The position numbers and the translations under genes were made by a program. Below, one piece after another: positions 16,301 through 23,579 of a DNA stretch of 26,494 nt (its first letter is position 1; every line of letters begins with the position of its first letter). The notes beneath the pieces are model-generated. The model saw only the letters and a program-made list of their open reading frames with translations, had not been told where the DNA came from and did no database searches. The stretch is from an uncultured Collinsella sp. (GTDB taxonomy: Bacteria > Actinomycetota > Coriobacteriia > Coriobacteriales > Coriobacteriaceae), in contig CABUCQ010000015.1 of assembly GCA_902490095.1 (NCBI GenBank), forward strand, positions 1 to 26,494, read 5' to 3'.

Positions 16301-17374
16301 GTTGACGGCGGCGTTCAGGTCGCGGTCGTGACGCATGCCGCACGCGGGGCAGTCCCATACCCGTTCGGCCAGCGTCAGTCCCCTGTAGACGTAACCGCAT
16401 GCGGAACACGTCTTGCTGGACGGATAGAACCTGCCCACCCTTACGAAGCCGCGCCCCGACCATGCGCATTTGTACTCGAGCTGGCGCGCCAGCTCCGACA
16501 TGGCGGCATCGCCCACGGCCTTGGCGAGGCGGCGGTTCCTCTGCATGCCCCTGACGTTCAGGTCCTCGACCGCGATGTTTTGGCTTTCTCCCACCGCATG
16601 CGTCGTGAACTTGTGCAGGGCGTCCTTCCGCCGGTTGGCAACCTTCTCGTGCGCCCGCGCGACCCTGACACGCTGCCTGGCGCGATTTGCGGAGCCCTTC
16701 CGCTTGCGCGAGAGCCGCCGCTGCTCCCGCGCCAGCCTCCTCTCGCTCCTTTGCAGGTTTTTGGGGTTGGGCAGGCGCTCCCCCGTGGAGCAGGTGGCTA
16801 TGTCGTGTATTCCCGCATCGACTCCCAGGAACCCGACGGTCGGGGCCGGCGCGTCCGTGGCGGGGACGTCCGCGCAGCATATCGCCACGTAGTACTTGCC
16901 GCTCGGCACCTGCTTGACCGTCGCGGACAGGACGCGCCCCTCCACGGGACGGCTCACCCGCGCCCTGACGGTCCCCAGCTTTGGCAGCCTCACGTGCCTG
17001 GCGTCGATTATCCCGACGCCGTTCGTGCGGTAGCTCTTCCTCCCCGCGCGTTTGGACTTGAACTTCGGAAAGCCCACCTTGCCTGGTGCGCGGAAGAAGT
17101 TCTTAAATGCCTTGTCCAGGTCGCGCAGGGACTGCTGCAGTGCCATGGAGTCCACCTCGGAGAGCCACGGCGCGTCCGCCCTCTTCCAGGCGGGGATCTG
17201 GGTGATGTAGGAGTTGATGTGCCTCGATTTGCCCGTCCGCGCGTACTCGTCCCGCCTCATCGCCAGCACCCTGTTGTAGACCCAGCGGCAGCAGCCGAAG
17301 GTCTTCTGCAGGAGGGCCTCCTGCTCGGCGCTCGGGTATATGCGGTACTCGAAGGTCTTGTCCATGGCCCTCAC
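16184..17374 (-). CDS. tnpB: TnpB RNA-guided endonuclease, intact
   Basis: A 396-residue TnpB, ancestor of Cas12, which cuts the donor site left after transposon excision. The N-terminal helical/WED region starts KTFEYRIYPSAEQEALL. The split RuvC site is complete: Asp186 (GVDAGI), Glu270 (VEDLNVRGM) and Asp352 (DRDLNAAVN). The zinc finger CSACGY...DCPACG lies between the last two. The middle is rich in Arg/Lys (ARQRVRVARAHEKVANRRKD). The C-terminal tail after residue 365 is Ala/Thr/Gly-rich. I chose the GTG at 17374: AGAGG lies 5 bases upstream and it overlaps the tnpA stop as GTGA; an ATG three codons later is the alternative. Nothing indicates inactivation. Confidence 0.95.
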   Translation of the reverse strand: MRAMDKTFEYRIYPSAEQEALLQKTFGCCRWVYNRVLAMRRDEYARTGKSRHINSYITQIPAWKRADAPWLSEVDSMALQQSLRDLDKAFKNFFRAPGKVGFPKFKSKRAGRKSYRTNGVGIIDARHVRLPKLGTVRARVSRPVEGRVLSATVKQVPSGKYYVAICCADVPATDAPAPTVGFLGVDAGIHDIATCSTGERLPNPKNLQRSERRLAREQRRLSRKRKGSANRARQRVRVARAHEKVANRRKDALHKFTTHAVGESQNIAVEDLNVRGMQRNRRLAKAVGDAAMSELARQLEYKCAWSGRGFVRVGRFYPSSKTCSACGYVYRGLTLAERVWDCPACGMRHDRDLNAAVNIAREGRRILEGTAGHAGTAADAANACGEGVRPTAACAV

Positions 17375-17766
17375 GCGTTCCTCTGGTCCTCGATATACTG
17401 CCTGACGGCCTCGGGCGTCGCCCCGCCGACGGTCGAGACGAAGTAGCTGTTCGTCCAGAGCGTCGGCAGCTTGCGCTTCAGCTGCGGGAACTCGGCGCGC
17501 AGGTCGTGGCTGGTCCTGCCCTTGATGCGCTTCACGGCCCGGTGGATGCCGAACTGGGGGTCGACTGAGACGAGCATGTGCACGCGGTCGGGCATGACCT
17601 TGATTTCCCTTATCTCGAAATCGAGTTCCTCCGCGACCTCGTGCGCGATCTCCTCGAAGCGGGAGCCGATGCCGTCCACGAGCACCTTCCTGCGGTATTT
17701 CGGGCAGAAGACCACATGGTAGTCGCAGTCCCAGACTATGTTGTCGTTGCTCCTGTATCTATCCAT
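17371..17766 (-). CDS. tnpA: TnpA, IS200-type Y1 transposase, with altered HUH motif
   Basis: A 131-residue Y1 HUH single-strand transposase. It has CDYHVVFCPKYRRKVL near the N-terminus, the metal site segment VMPDRVHMLV, KRIKGRTSHDLR, LWTNSYFVSTVGG, and the nucleophile Tyr124 in VRQYIEDQ. The HUH motif normally has two histidines (HVH); here the first is Arg61 (codon CGC, one change from CAC) and His63 remains. It could be a natural variant or a disabling mutation. A TATACT box lies 6 bases before the ATG (17778-17773 on the minus strand) and there is no ribosome binding site, so the transcript may be leaderless. The minus-strand frame extends upstream opposite trxA, which is not coding. Confidence 0.93.
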   Translation of the reverse strand: MDRYRSNDNIVWDCDYHVVFCPKYRRKVLVDGIGSRFEEIAHEVAEELDFEIREIKVMPDRVHMLVSVDPQFGIHRAVKRIKGRTSHDLRAEFPQLKRKLPTLWTNSYFVSTVGGATPEAVRQYIEDQRNA

Positions 17767-17785
17767 GAAAACAGTATACCACTTG

Positions 17786-17808
17786 CAGCCGTATATGTAT
17801 ATCGGCTG
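17786..17808 (-). repeat. IS left-end hairpin
   Basis: CAGCCG (17786-17791) and CGGCTG (17803-17808) pair perfectly; inside, ATAT/ATAT extends the stem across a bulge around a GT tip. Hairpins of this type at the left end are the TnpA recognition structures of IS200/IS605 elements. It lies 20 bases upstream of tnpA. Confidence 0.65.
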
Positions 17809-17884
17809 ACGCCGATGCGCCTTATATCCCCATATCTGAAGAAAGGGGTTTTGCGGCGCTTTTGATAAAAGAGCCGCCCGCGAG

Positions 17885-17913
17885 TGGTTGCTTTGCGGGC
17901 CGCTGGGTATAAG
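17885..17913 (+). promoter_or_regulatory. Candidate trxA promoter
   Basis: TGGTTG (17885-17890), 17 bases, then TATAAG (17908-17913), 54 bases before the trxA ATG. It lies on the host side of the IS left end. Confidence 0.45.
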
Positions 17914-17967
17914 CACGGTCGTACTGAGTTTTACGCGGCCGAGCCGCGTCGCATTATGGAGGTCACC

Positions 17968-18288
17968 ATGGCTGACATTAAGCAGATTACCCCCGAGAAC
18001 TTCGACGCCACCGTCAACGGCAGCCTTCCCGTGCTGGTCGATTTTTGGGCTCCCTGGTGTGGGCCCTGCCGTTCGCTGTCGCCCATCGTTGACGAGGTTG
18101 CCGATGAGCTGGCGGGCAAGCTTGCCGTTGCCAAATGCAACGTCGACGACAACCAGGACCTGGCCATGAAGTATGGCGTCATGAGCATCCCCACGCTGAT
18201 TGTGTTTAAGAACGGCGAGGAGATTGACCGCTCGGTTGGCGCTCTGCCCAAGGCGAGGCTGCAGGCGCTGCTGGAGAAGCATCTGTAA
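17968..18288 (+). CDS. trxA: Thioredoxin
   Basis: A 106-residue classical thioredoxin, a dithiol reductant for ribonucleotide reductase, peroxiredoxins and methionine sulfoxide reductases. The active site Trp30-Cys31-Gly32-Pro33-Cys34 lies in VDFWAPWCGPCRS, followed by the cis-Pro loop (MSIPTL) and the C-terminal helix. GGAGG lies 5 bases before the ATG. A second in-frame upstream ATG (17956) lacks spacing for a ribosome binding site. It appears monocistronic and is closed by the terminator at 18400-18437. Confidence 0.97.
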   Translation: MADIKQITPENFDATVNGSLPVLVDFWAPWCGPCRSLSPIVDEVADELAGKLAVAKCNVDDNQDLAMKYGVMSIPTLIVFKNGEEIDRSVGALPKARLQALLEKHL

Positions 18289-18399
18289 TACGCTTGTTAC
18301 TTACCCGCCGTCCATGAGCGCTTTTGCACCGCTCGCCGGACTGCCGGGCGCGGCGCGGACGACCACGGATAGTATGGTAGTTACAAACAGCCCCCAGTG

Positions 18400-18437
18400 A
18401 ACGGGTGCGAGTCACACAGACTCGCACCCGTTTTCTT
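18400..18437 (+). terminator. Rho-independent terminator after trxA
   Basis: AACGGGTGCGAGT (18400-18412) and ACTCGCACCCGTT (18420-18432) form a perfect 13-bp stem with a 7-base loop, followed by TTTTCTT. It lies 112 bases beyond the trxA stop; the region between (18289-18399) has no gene, though a TAGTAT box at about 18370 leaves room for a short transcript. Confidence 0.9.
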
Positions 18438-18509
18438 ATGCAGCTGCGCACAGAGCGGGCGTAGTAAAATCTGAACCACTGAACTGCCCCATACAAAAGG
18501 AGATTTTCC

Positions 18510-18758
18510 ATGCATGATGTTGGAATGAACATGAGCCAGCTTGCCATGAGCGTCAAGCAGGTCGACGACACCATCGAGCTCGCTCACGAGTGGAGCCATC
18601 AGCTGCTGCATGCGACCGAGAACTTTGACATGGAGCGTATTGGCGCCAAGCTCGAGGCCGCCATGGCTGCGCTGCACGAGGCGCATGACGCGCTCGAGGG
18701 CTACGAGGACGCCATCGAGGCCGACCATAACTCCGTCGGCTCCGTGAAGCTGGTGTAG
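18510..18758 (+). CDS. Small helical His-containing protein upstream of nikR
   Basis: An 82-residue protein I do not recognise. It starts MHDVGMNMSQLAMSVKQVDD and is predicted to be almost wholly helical and acidic, with His residues spaced along the helices (AHEWSHQLLHA, LHEAHDA, EADHNS) and three Met in the first eight residues. AAAAGGAG lies 8 bases before the ATG. It ends one base before the nikR GTG, so the two are almost certainly co-translated, which suggests a role linked to nickel; that link is inferred only from position and His/Met content. Confidence 0.8.
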   Translation: MHDVGMNMSQLAMSVKQVDDTIELAHEWSHQLLHATENFDMERIGAKLEAAMAALHEAHDALEGYEDAIEADHNSVGSVKLV

Positions 18759-18759
18759 C

Positions 18760-19284
18760 GTGACCGAGCACGAGCACGAGCACGAGCACGGCTGCGACCA
18801 CAAGCACGAGCATCCGCACGGTCCGGCCGACCAGGCGAGCTGCCGTTGCGCCGGCTCCAGCTCCGAGCTGGTCCGCTTTTCGGTGACCGCGCCCGACGAT
18901 CTGCTGCGCCGCTTTGACGAGCAGATCGCACGCCGCGGTGACGTGGCCAACCGCTCCGAGGCCGTACGCGACCTGATTCGCGCCTCGATCGCGAAGGAGC
19001 AGATGCGCACGCCCGACGAGCAGGTCATCGGTTCACTCACCATGATCTATGACCACCATACCGGCGATCTGACGCGCCGCCTGGACGAGGTACAGCACGA
19101 CTACACCGACGAGATCGTCTCAACCATGCATGTGCATCTGGATCACCACAACTGCTTGGAGATTCTGGCGCTCAAGGGTCGCGGCGAGCGCGTCTACGAG
19201 CTGGCCGACCGCCTGCTGGGGCTGCGCGGCGTCAAACACGGCGAGCTCACCTGCGCCGCCACCAAGCAGAGCCTGGGGCTGTAA
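18760..19284 (+). CDS. nikR: NikR nickel-responsive regulator with His-rich N-terminal tail
   Basis: A 174-residue NikR. Residues about 36-75 are the ribbon-helix-helix DNA-binding domain (LVRFSVTAPDDLLRRFDEQ...NRSEAVRDLIR). The C-terminal ACT-like tetramerisation domain has the high-affinity nickel ligands in order: His in VQHDYTDE, then HVH and Cys in MHVHLDHHNCLEIL (spacing H-x10-H-x-H-x5-C as in E. coli NikR). The first 35 residues are an extra tail, HEHEHEHGCDHKHEHPHG, with eight histidines and a Cys, not part of the standard 130-150-residue protein; it resembles the metal-storage tails of HypB or SlyD. Starts with GTG one base after the preceding gene, with no separate strong ribosome binding site. 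Confidence 0.94.
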   Translation: MTEHEHEHEHGCDHKHEHPHGPADQASCRCAGSSSELVRFSVTAPDDLLRRFDEQIARRGDVANRSEAVRDLIRASIAKEQMRTPDEQVIGSLTMIYDHHTGDLTRRLDEVQHDYTDEIVSTMHVHLDHHNCLEILALKGRGERVYELADRLLGLRGVKHGELTCAATKQSLGL

Positions 19285-19313
19285 CAGCACACATTTCAAC
19301 GAAGGAGGGTCGC

Positions 19314-21992
19314 ATGCGACATGCGCATATCCATGTAACGGGCATTGTGCAGGGCGTTGGCATGCGGCCGTTTGTGTATCGCGAGGCCATGGCGCATGGC
19401 ATCTGCGGCTGGGTGCTCAACGCAGGCGACGGCGTGCATGTCGAGGCGCATGCCTCGGGTGCGGCCGTCGACGGCTTTGTCGCCGCGCTGTCGGAGCACG
19501 CACCCGCGGCTGCCCGCGTGGAGCGCGTCGACGTTGCGGATTTGGAGCCCGGCACTTGGGATGCTGCCAATGAACAGGGCTTTCGCATTGTGGCGTCACA
19601 GGACCAGACTGCGCATACGACGCTCGTCTCGCCCGATATCGCCACCTGCGACGACTGCCTGCGCGAACTGTTCGATCCCGCCGACCGACGCTATCACTAC
19701 CCCTTTATCAACTGCACCAACTGCGGCCCGCGCTTTACCATCATCCGCTCGCTGCCTTATGACCGAGCGGCCACCTCTATGGATCGCTTTCCCATGTGCC
19801 CCGAATGCGCCGCGGAGTATGCCGACCCACTTGACCGGCGCTTTCATGCGCAGCCCGATGCCTGCTTTGACTGCGGGCCGCATATTACCTGGCGCGAGGC
19901 GGCAGGCGGCATGGTGCTCGAGAGATCAGAGGCGACGCCGGCTGTCGGCGACACGCGCGAGTCTAGCGACGCTATTATCGAGCGCTGTGTCGAGCTGCTC
20001 GAGGCCGGCGGCATTGTTGCCATCAAGGGCCTGGGCGGATTCCATCTGGCTTGCGACGCCGCCAACGAGCAAGCAGTAGTCGAGCTGCGCCGTCACAAGC
20101 GCCGCAGCAACAAGCCGCTTGCCGTTATGGTGCGCGACCTTACCGATGCCGAGCGCCTGTGCCGTGTCAACGACGCCGAGCGCGACTTGCTGGCCGGCAG
20201 CATCCGCCCCATCGTGCTGCTGCGCCGGCGTGGTGTTGGCATGGGAGATTCCTTCGATGCTCTCGCACTTGCGCCGTCCGTTGCGCACGATCTGCCCGAG
20301 CTCGGCGTCATGCTCCCCTATACCCCGCTTCAGCATCTGCTGCTTGCCGCGGCAGAAACGCATGGCATGCACGCGCTGGTTATGACCAGCGGAAACTTGA
20401 GCGAAGAGCCCATCGAGACCGATGACGATCTTGCCTGGGAGCATCTCGTTGCCGCCGGCATCGCCGACGCGCTGCTCGGCAATGACCGCGCGATCCTCTC
20501 GCGCTACGACGACTCCGTGGTACGTGTGGTCGACGGGGTCGTTATGCCCGTGCGCCGCGCTCGCGGGTACGCCCCGCAGCCGTTGCCGCTGCCGGCACTC
20601 GCCAGCGCCGCGCCCTGTGTGCTCGCCTGCGGCCCGCAGCAAAAGGCCACGATCGCACTCACGCGCGAAGACGCGAATGGAACGTCGGCCTGTTTTGTGT
20701 CGCAGCATATCGGCGATGTCGAAAACGGTGCGACTTTCGATGCGTGGAATGCGGCACGCACGCGACTGGAAGACCTTTTTGACCTAGCGCCCGCCGCGCT
20801 GGCCTGCGACTTGCACCCCAGCTACCTATCGAGTCAGTGGGCACGCGAACAGGCGCGCGAGCGCAATCTGCCGCTTATCGAAGTCCAGCACCATCATGCG
20901 CATATCGCGAGCGTGATGGCTGAGGCTATCGCCACAGGACAGCTTGCACCCAATGCGCGCGTACTTGGCATCGCCTTCGATGGAACGGGCGCTGGCACCG
21001 ACGGAACCATTTGGGGCGGTGAGTTTCTTGTCGCCGGCCTCGCCGATTTTGAGCGCACCGCGCACCTGCGTACCTGGGCACTCCCCGGTGGCGCCGCATC
21101 TGTGCGCGACGCCCGACGCAACGCCTTTGCCCTGCTGAGCGAGCTCGATCTACTCGAACATCCGGGTGCCGCGGGACTCCTGGGCGGCCTCGATGAGCAG
21201 ACGCGCAGTATCACGACCACGATGATCAAGCGGAACATCAACAGCCCGCGAACGAGCAGTATGGGCCGTCTGTTTGACGCCGCGGCGGCGATCTTGGACA
21301 TCTGCGGCACTGCAACCTACGAGGGCGAACCCGCCATCGAGCTCGAGGCCGCCGCCTGGCGCGCTTTTAGCGACGAAAACAGCCATTTCACTGGCAATCA
21401 GGCTGGCGTATCCGCATCCGTCTCAACATCGCTGGACAGTTTGTTCAGATATGTATTAACTACTGACCCCCTATCCCGCATTTTTGCCTCAGATTTGGCC
21501 AAAAAAGGCTCTCCAGACACCCTATTTGCGGCAAATATGTCTGCCGAACACCCCAAATCAACCCATTTGGGATCATCGCAGACGGCTTTTGCCACCCAGA
21601 GCCCATCACAAAAATACGTATCTGAACTAACTGTCCAGGCGGCCTCGGACAACCCCCTCATTTTGGATCCCAAACCGCTTTTTGAGGCGCTTTTGAGTGG
21701 AATCGAGGCCGGTGTGCCGGCCGACAAGCTCGCGCTCGACTTCCATATCGCCATTGCACGCGCATCGGCACGTATCGCAAGCGAAATCTGCGCTCGCGAA
21801 GGCATCGACATCGTCGCGCTCTCGGGCGGTGTGTTCATGAACCGGCTTTTGCTTCAGCTCCTTACCCACGAACTCAAAGACGCCGGTCTTGCCGTCTTGG
21901 TCCCCCACGCTGTGCCCGTCAACGACGGCTGCATCGCCTACGGTCAGGCCGCCATCGCTCGCGCTTGCCTCGCGCAGACGGCGTCGCGATAG
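19314..21992 (+). CDS. hypF: HypF carbamoyltransferase, carrying an in-frame palindromic insertion
   Basis: An 892-residue HypF, which uses carbamoyl phosphate and ATP to carbamoylate the C-terminal Cys of HypE, the first step of cyanide ligand synthesis for [NiFe] hydrogenase. Domains in order: acylphosphatase-like (about 1-90, VTGIVQGVGMRPFVYREA), two zinc-finger pairs (CDDCLRELFDP...NCTNCGPR and CPECAAEY...CFDCGP, about 105-185), YrdC-like (about 200-380, KRRSNKPLAVMVRD), and Kae1-like (about 400-892, with HHHAHIASVMAE, IAFDGTGAGTDGTIWGGEFL and ALSGGVFMNRLLL). The family is usually about 750-780 residues; residues 707-775 come from a 207-bp element (21432-21638) in a loop between TYEGEPAIELEAAAW and LDPKPLFEALL. 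GGAGG precedes the ATG. Confidence 0.95.
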   Translation: MRHAHIHVTGIVQGVGMRPFVYREAMAHGICGWVLNAGDGVHVEAHASGAAVDGFVAALSEHAPAAARVERVDVADLEPGTWDAANEQGFRIVASQDQTAHTTLVSPDIATCDDCLRELFDPADRRYHYPFINCTNCGPRFTIIRSLPYDRAATSMDRFPMCPECAAEYADPLDRRFHAQPDACFDCGPHITWREAAGGMVLERSEATPAVGDTRESSDAIIERCVELLEAGGIVAIKGLGGFHLACDAANEQAVVELRRHKRRSNKPLAVMVRDLTDAERLCRVNDAERDLLAGSIRPIVLLRRRGVGMGDSFDALALAPSVAHDLPELGVMLPYTPLQHLLLAAAETHGMHALVMTSGNLSEEPIETDDDLAWEHLVAAGIADALLGNDRAILSRYDDSVVRVVDGVVMPVRRARGYAPQPLPLPALASAAPCVLACGPQQKATIALTREDANGTSACFVSQHIGDVENGATFDAWNAARTRLEDLFDLAPAALACDLHPSYLSSQWAREQARERNLPLIEVQHHHAHIASVMAEAIATGQLAPNARVLGIAFDGTGAGTDGTIWGGEFLVAGLADFERTAHLRTWALPGGAASVRDARRNAFALLSELDLLEHPGAAGLLGGLDEQTRSITTTMIKRNINSPRTSSMGRLFDAAAAILDICGTATYEGEPAIELEAAAWRAFSDENSHFTGNQAGVSASVSTSLDSLFRYVLTTDPLSRIFASDLAKKGSPDTLFAANMSAEHPKSTHLGSSQTAFATQSPSQKYVSELTVQAASDNPLILDPKPLFEALLSGIEAGVPADKLALDFHIAIARASARIASEICAREGIDIVALSGGVFMNRLLLQLLTHELKDAGLAVLVPHAVPVNDGCIAYGQAAIARACLAQTASR
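21432..21638. repeat. 207-bp palindromic element inserted in frame in hypF
   Basis: The arms 21432-21457 and 21613-21638 are inverted repeats matching at 24 of 26 positions; the left arm begins CTGGACAGTTTGTTCAG. The element starts exactly at codon 707, is 207 bp (69 codons) and has no stop. Two internal palindromes are present: ATTTGC-g-GCAAAT (about 21533-21545) and CCCAAAT-CAACCC-ATTTGGG (21552-21571). It is A+T-richer than the gene around it and uses codons rare elsewhere in hypF (TTA, CTA, AGA, TCA). It looks like a mobile palindromic repeat tolerated as a protein insert, comparable to Rickettsia palindromic elements. Confidence 0.75.
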
Positions 21993-22037
21993 GCTATTTT
22001 GCCAGCCTGCCGCCGCCGTCTCACAGGTGTAACGCGT

Positions 22038-22066
22038 TTGCTCGTGACTCCCGCGAGCGCTACCAT
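22038..22066 (+). promoter_or_regulatory. Candidate promoter of hypC-hypD-hypE
   Basis: TTGCTC (22038-22043), 17 bases, then TACCAT (22061-22066), 57 bases before the hypC ATG, in the 130-bp gap after hypF. The long gap suggests that hypCDE can be transcribed separately from nikR-hypF. Confidence 0.4.
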
Positions 22067-22122
22067 CAACTGATGGGTAATTAGGCGCCTATCCAGCGCA
22101 AAACGTATAAAAGGGGAACATT

Positions 22123-22383
22123 ATGTGCCTTGCCGTTCCCGGTAAAGTGGTCAAACGCGACGACGACCTTAAGGCGACCGTCGACATGATGGGCATCGAG
22201 TGCCCCGTTTCGCTGCGCCTCGTGCCGACGGCGCAGGTAGGCGACTATATTCTCGTGCACGCCGGCTTTGGCATTCAGATTGTCGACGAGCAGGAAGCCC
22301 AAGAGACACTCGAGCTCGTCAATACCATGACCGAGCTGGCCGAAGAGGACCAGCTCGCCACCAACCCGGCCGAGGCATACTAG
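22123..22383 (+). CDS. hypC: HypC/HybG hydrogenase maturation chaperone
   Basis: An 86-residue HypC. It begins MCLAVPGKVV; the N-terminal Cys2 is the family-defining residue that binds the Fe(CN)2CO unit and the hydrogenase large-subunit precursor. The OB-fold core contains VGDYILVHAGFGIQIVDEQEA, the usual family C-terminal signature. AAGGGG lies 6 bases before the ATG. The stop overlaps the hypD start (TAGTG). Confidence 0.96.
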   Translation: MCLAVPGKVVKRDDDLKATVDMMGIECPVSLRLVPTAQVGDYILVHAGFGIQIVDEQEAQETLELVNTMTELAEEDQLATNPAEAY

Positions 22384-23495
22384 TGGCGGCGGCGCAGCCG
22401 GTTCGCTCCGGTATCGACTTTTCGGCATTTCGCGACCCCAAGCTGGCTCGCGAGCTCATCGATCGTATTCATGAGCTTGTCGGCAACCGCAGCATCAACC
22501 TTATGGAAGTCTGCGGTACGCACACCGTGAGCATTGGCCGCTATGGCTTTCGCTCCATCATGCCGACGGGACTCAAACTGCTAAGCGGCCCGGGGTGCCC
22601 CGTTTGCGTCACCGCCAACCGCGACATCGATCACGCAATCGCGCTTTCCAACATGGACGGCGCCATCATCACCACCTTTGGCGACATGATGCGCGTTCCC
22701 GGATCGTCCACCTCGCTTGCCGCGCAAAAGGCGGCGGGGCGCGACATCCGCATCGTCTACTCCCCGCTCGACGCGCTCGACATTGCCGAGCAAAATCCCG
22801 AACGTCCGGTCATCTTTATGGGCGTCGGCTTTGAGACCACAACGCCCACCATTGCCGCCGCCATCCTGGAGGCCGACGCGCGCGGGCTCCAGAACTTCTC
22901 GGTCTATTGCGCCCACAAGACCACGCCGCCGGCACTGCGCGCGATTGCCAACGACCCCGAGACCACCATCGACGGCTTTATCCTGCCTGGTCACGTCGCT
23001 ACCATCACAGGCCTGGCACCCTTTGGGTTTTTAGTCGATGAGTTCGAGACCCCCGGCGTAGTCACCGGGTTTGAGCCGGTCGATATCTTGCAGGGCATCT
23101 GCATGCTGGTCCAGATGATTGTCGAGGACAGGTCCGCGATTGGCAACGCCTACCGCCGTGGCGTCAATGCAGACGGCAATCTCGTAGCGCGCCAGCTGGT
23201 CGAGCAGGTATTTGAGCCGTGCGACACCACGTGGCGCGGGCTGGGACCGATTGCCAACTCGGGTCTTTCCATCCGCCCTGAGTTCTCATGCTTTGATGCG
23301 CGCGCCCGCTTCGATGTGCCCGTTGAGGCGACGGTCGAGCCACGCGGGTGCCGCTGCGGCGACGTGCTGCGCGGCGCCATCACGCCGAGCGACTGCCCGT
23401 TGTTTGGCCGCACCTGCACGCCCGAGCACCCCGTCGGCCCGTGCATGGTGAGCTCCGAAGGCAGCTGCGCGGCGTACTTTAGATACCACGGCTGA
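22383..23495 (+). CDS. hypD: HypD Fe-S scaffold for hydrogenase cofactor assembly
   Basis: A 370-residue HypD, which with HypC holds iron while CO and two CN ligands are attached. Family motifs: MEVCGTHTVSIGRYG (Fe-binding Cys in CGTH, about residue 44), LLSGPGCPVCVT, TFGDMMRVPGS, GVGFETTTPT, YCAHKTTPPAL and LPGHVATITG. The C-terminal [4Fe-4S] cysteine region is RGCRCGDVLRG...CPLFGRTCTPEHPVGPCMVSSEGSCAAYF. Start is the GTG at 22383, overlapping the hypC stop by one base; this gives exactly the normal family length. The frame is open further upstream across hypC, which is not coding. Confidence 0.96.
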   Translation: MAAAQPVRSGIDFSAFRDPKLARELIDRIHELVGNRSINLMEVCGTHTVSIGRYGFRSIMPTGLKLLSGPGCPVCVTANRDIDHAIALSNMDGAIITTFGDMMRVPGSSTSLAAQKAAGRDIRIVYSPLDALDIAEQNPERPVIFMGVGFETTTPTIAAAILEADARGLQNFSVYCAHKTTPPALRAIANDPETTIDGFILPGHVATITGLAPFGFLVDEFETPGVVTGFEPVDILQGICMLVQMIVEDRSAIGNAYRRGVNADGNLVARQLVEQVFEPCDTTWRGLGPIANSGLSIRPEFSCFDARARFDVPVEATVEPRGCRCGDVLRGAITPSDCPLFGRTCTPEHPVGPCMVSSEGSCAAYFRYHG

Positions 23496-23501
23496 TGGGT
23501 T

Positions 23502-23523
23502 CCGCCGTTCTAACGAACGGCGG
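23502..23523. terminator. Hairpin between hypD and hypE
   Basis: CCGCCGTTC (23502-23510) and GAACGGCGG (23515-23523) form a perfect 9-bp stem with a TAAC loop, extended by GGT/ACC across a bulge. No T-run follows, so it is a weak or non-intrinsic terminator, or a processing hairpin. Confidence 0.5.
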
Positions 23524-23579
23524 ACCAGTCGACGCTGCGCCTCACCCATATAATTCCACCCACGATTGGAGTTTTCGAT

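Larger units (their letters stand above)
16132..17825 (-). mobile_element. IS200/IS605-family insertion sequence (tnpA + tnpB)
   Basis: The element has co-oriented tnpA and tnpB overlapping by 4 bases, a right-end hairpin at 16140-16160 (CCCC-a-TGGCT-AA-AGCCA-GGGG) and a left-end hairpin at 17786-17808 (CAGCCG...CGGCTG). On the minus strand the right end reads CCCCTGGCTTTAGCCATGGG then GAGTGTCAA, a familiar IS605-type terminus, so I place the end at about 16132. The left boundary is uncertain (somewhere upstream of 17808 in the minus-strand sense, about 17815-17830). No target duplication is expected for this family. It lies between the UDG-like gene (minus) and trxA (plus). Confidence 0.82.

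Noticed and set aside
17767..18282. Minus-strand extension of tnpA opposite trxA
   Set aside because: The segment upstream of 17766 is antisense to thioredoxin and beyond the IS left end; TnpA family length fits the 131-residue start.
21432..21638. Inactivation of hypF by the palindromic insertion
   Set aside because: The reading frame is maintained through the element with no stop, and the downstream Kae1-like motifs remain in frame, so I annotate hypF as intact.
22200..22382. Upstream extension of hypD across hypC
   Set aside because: This frame overlaps hypC out of phase and is Arg-rich; the GTG at 22383 gives the standard HypD length.
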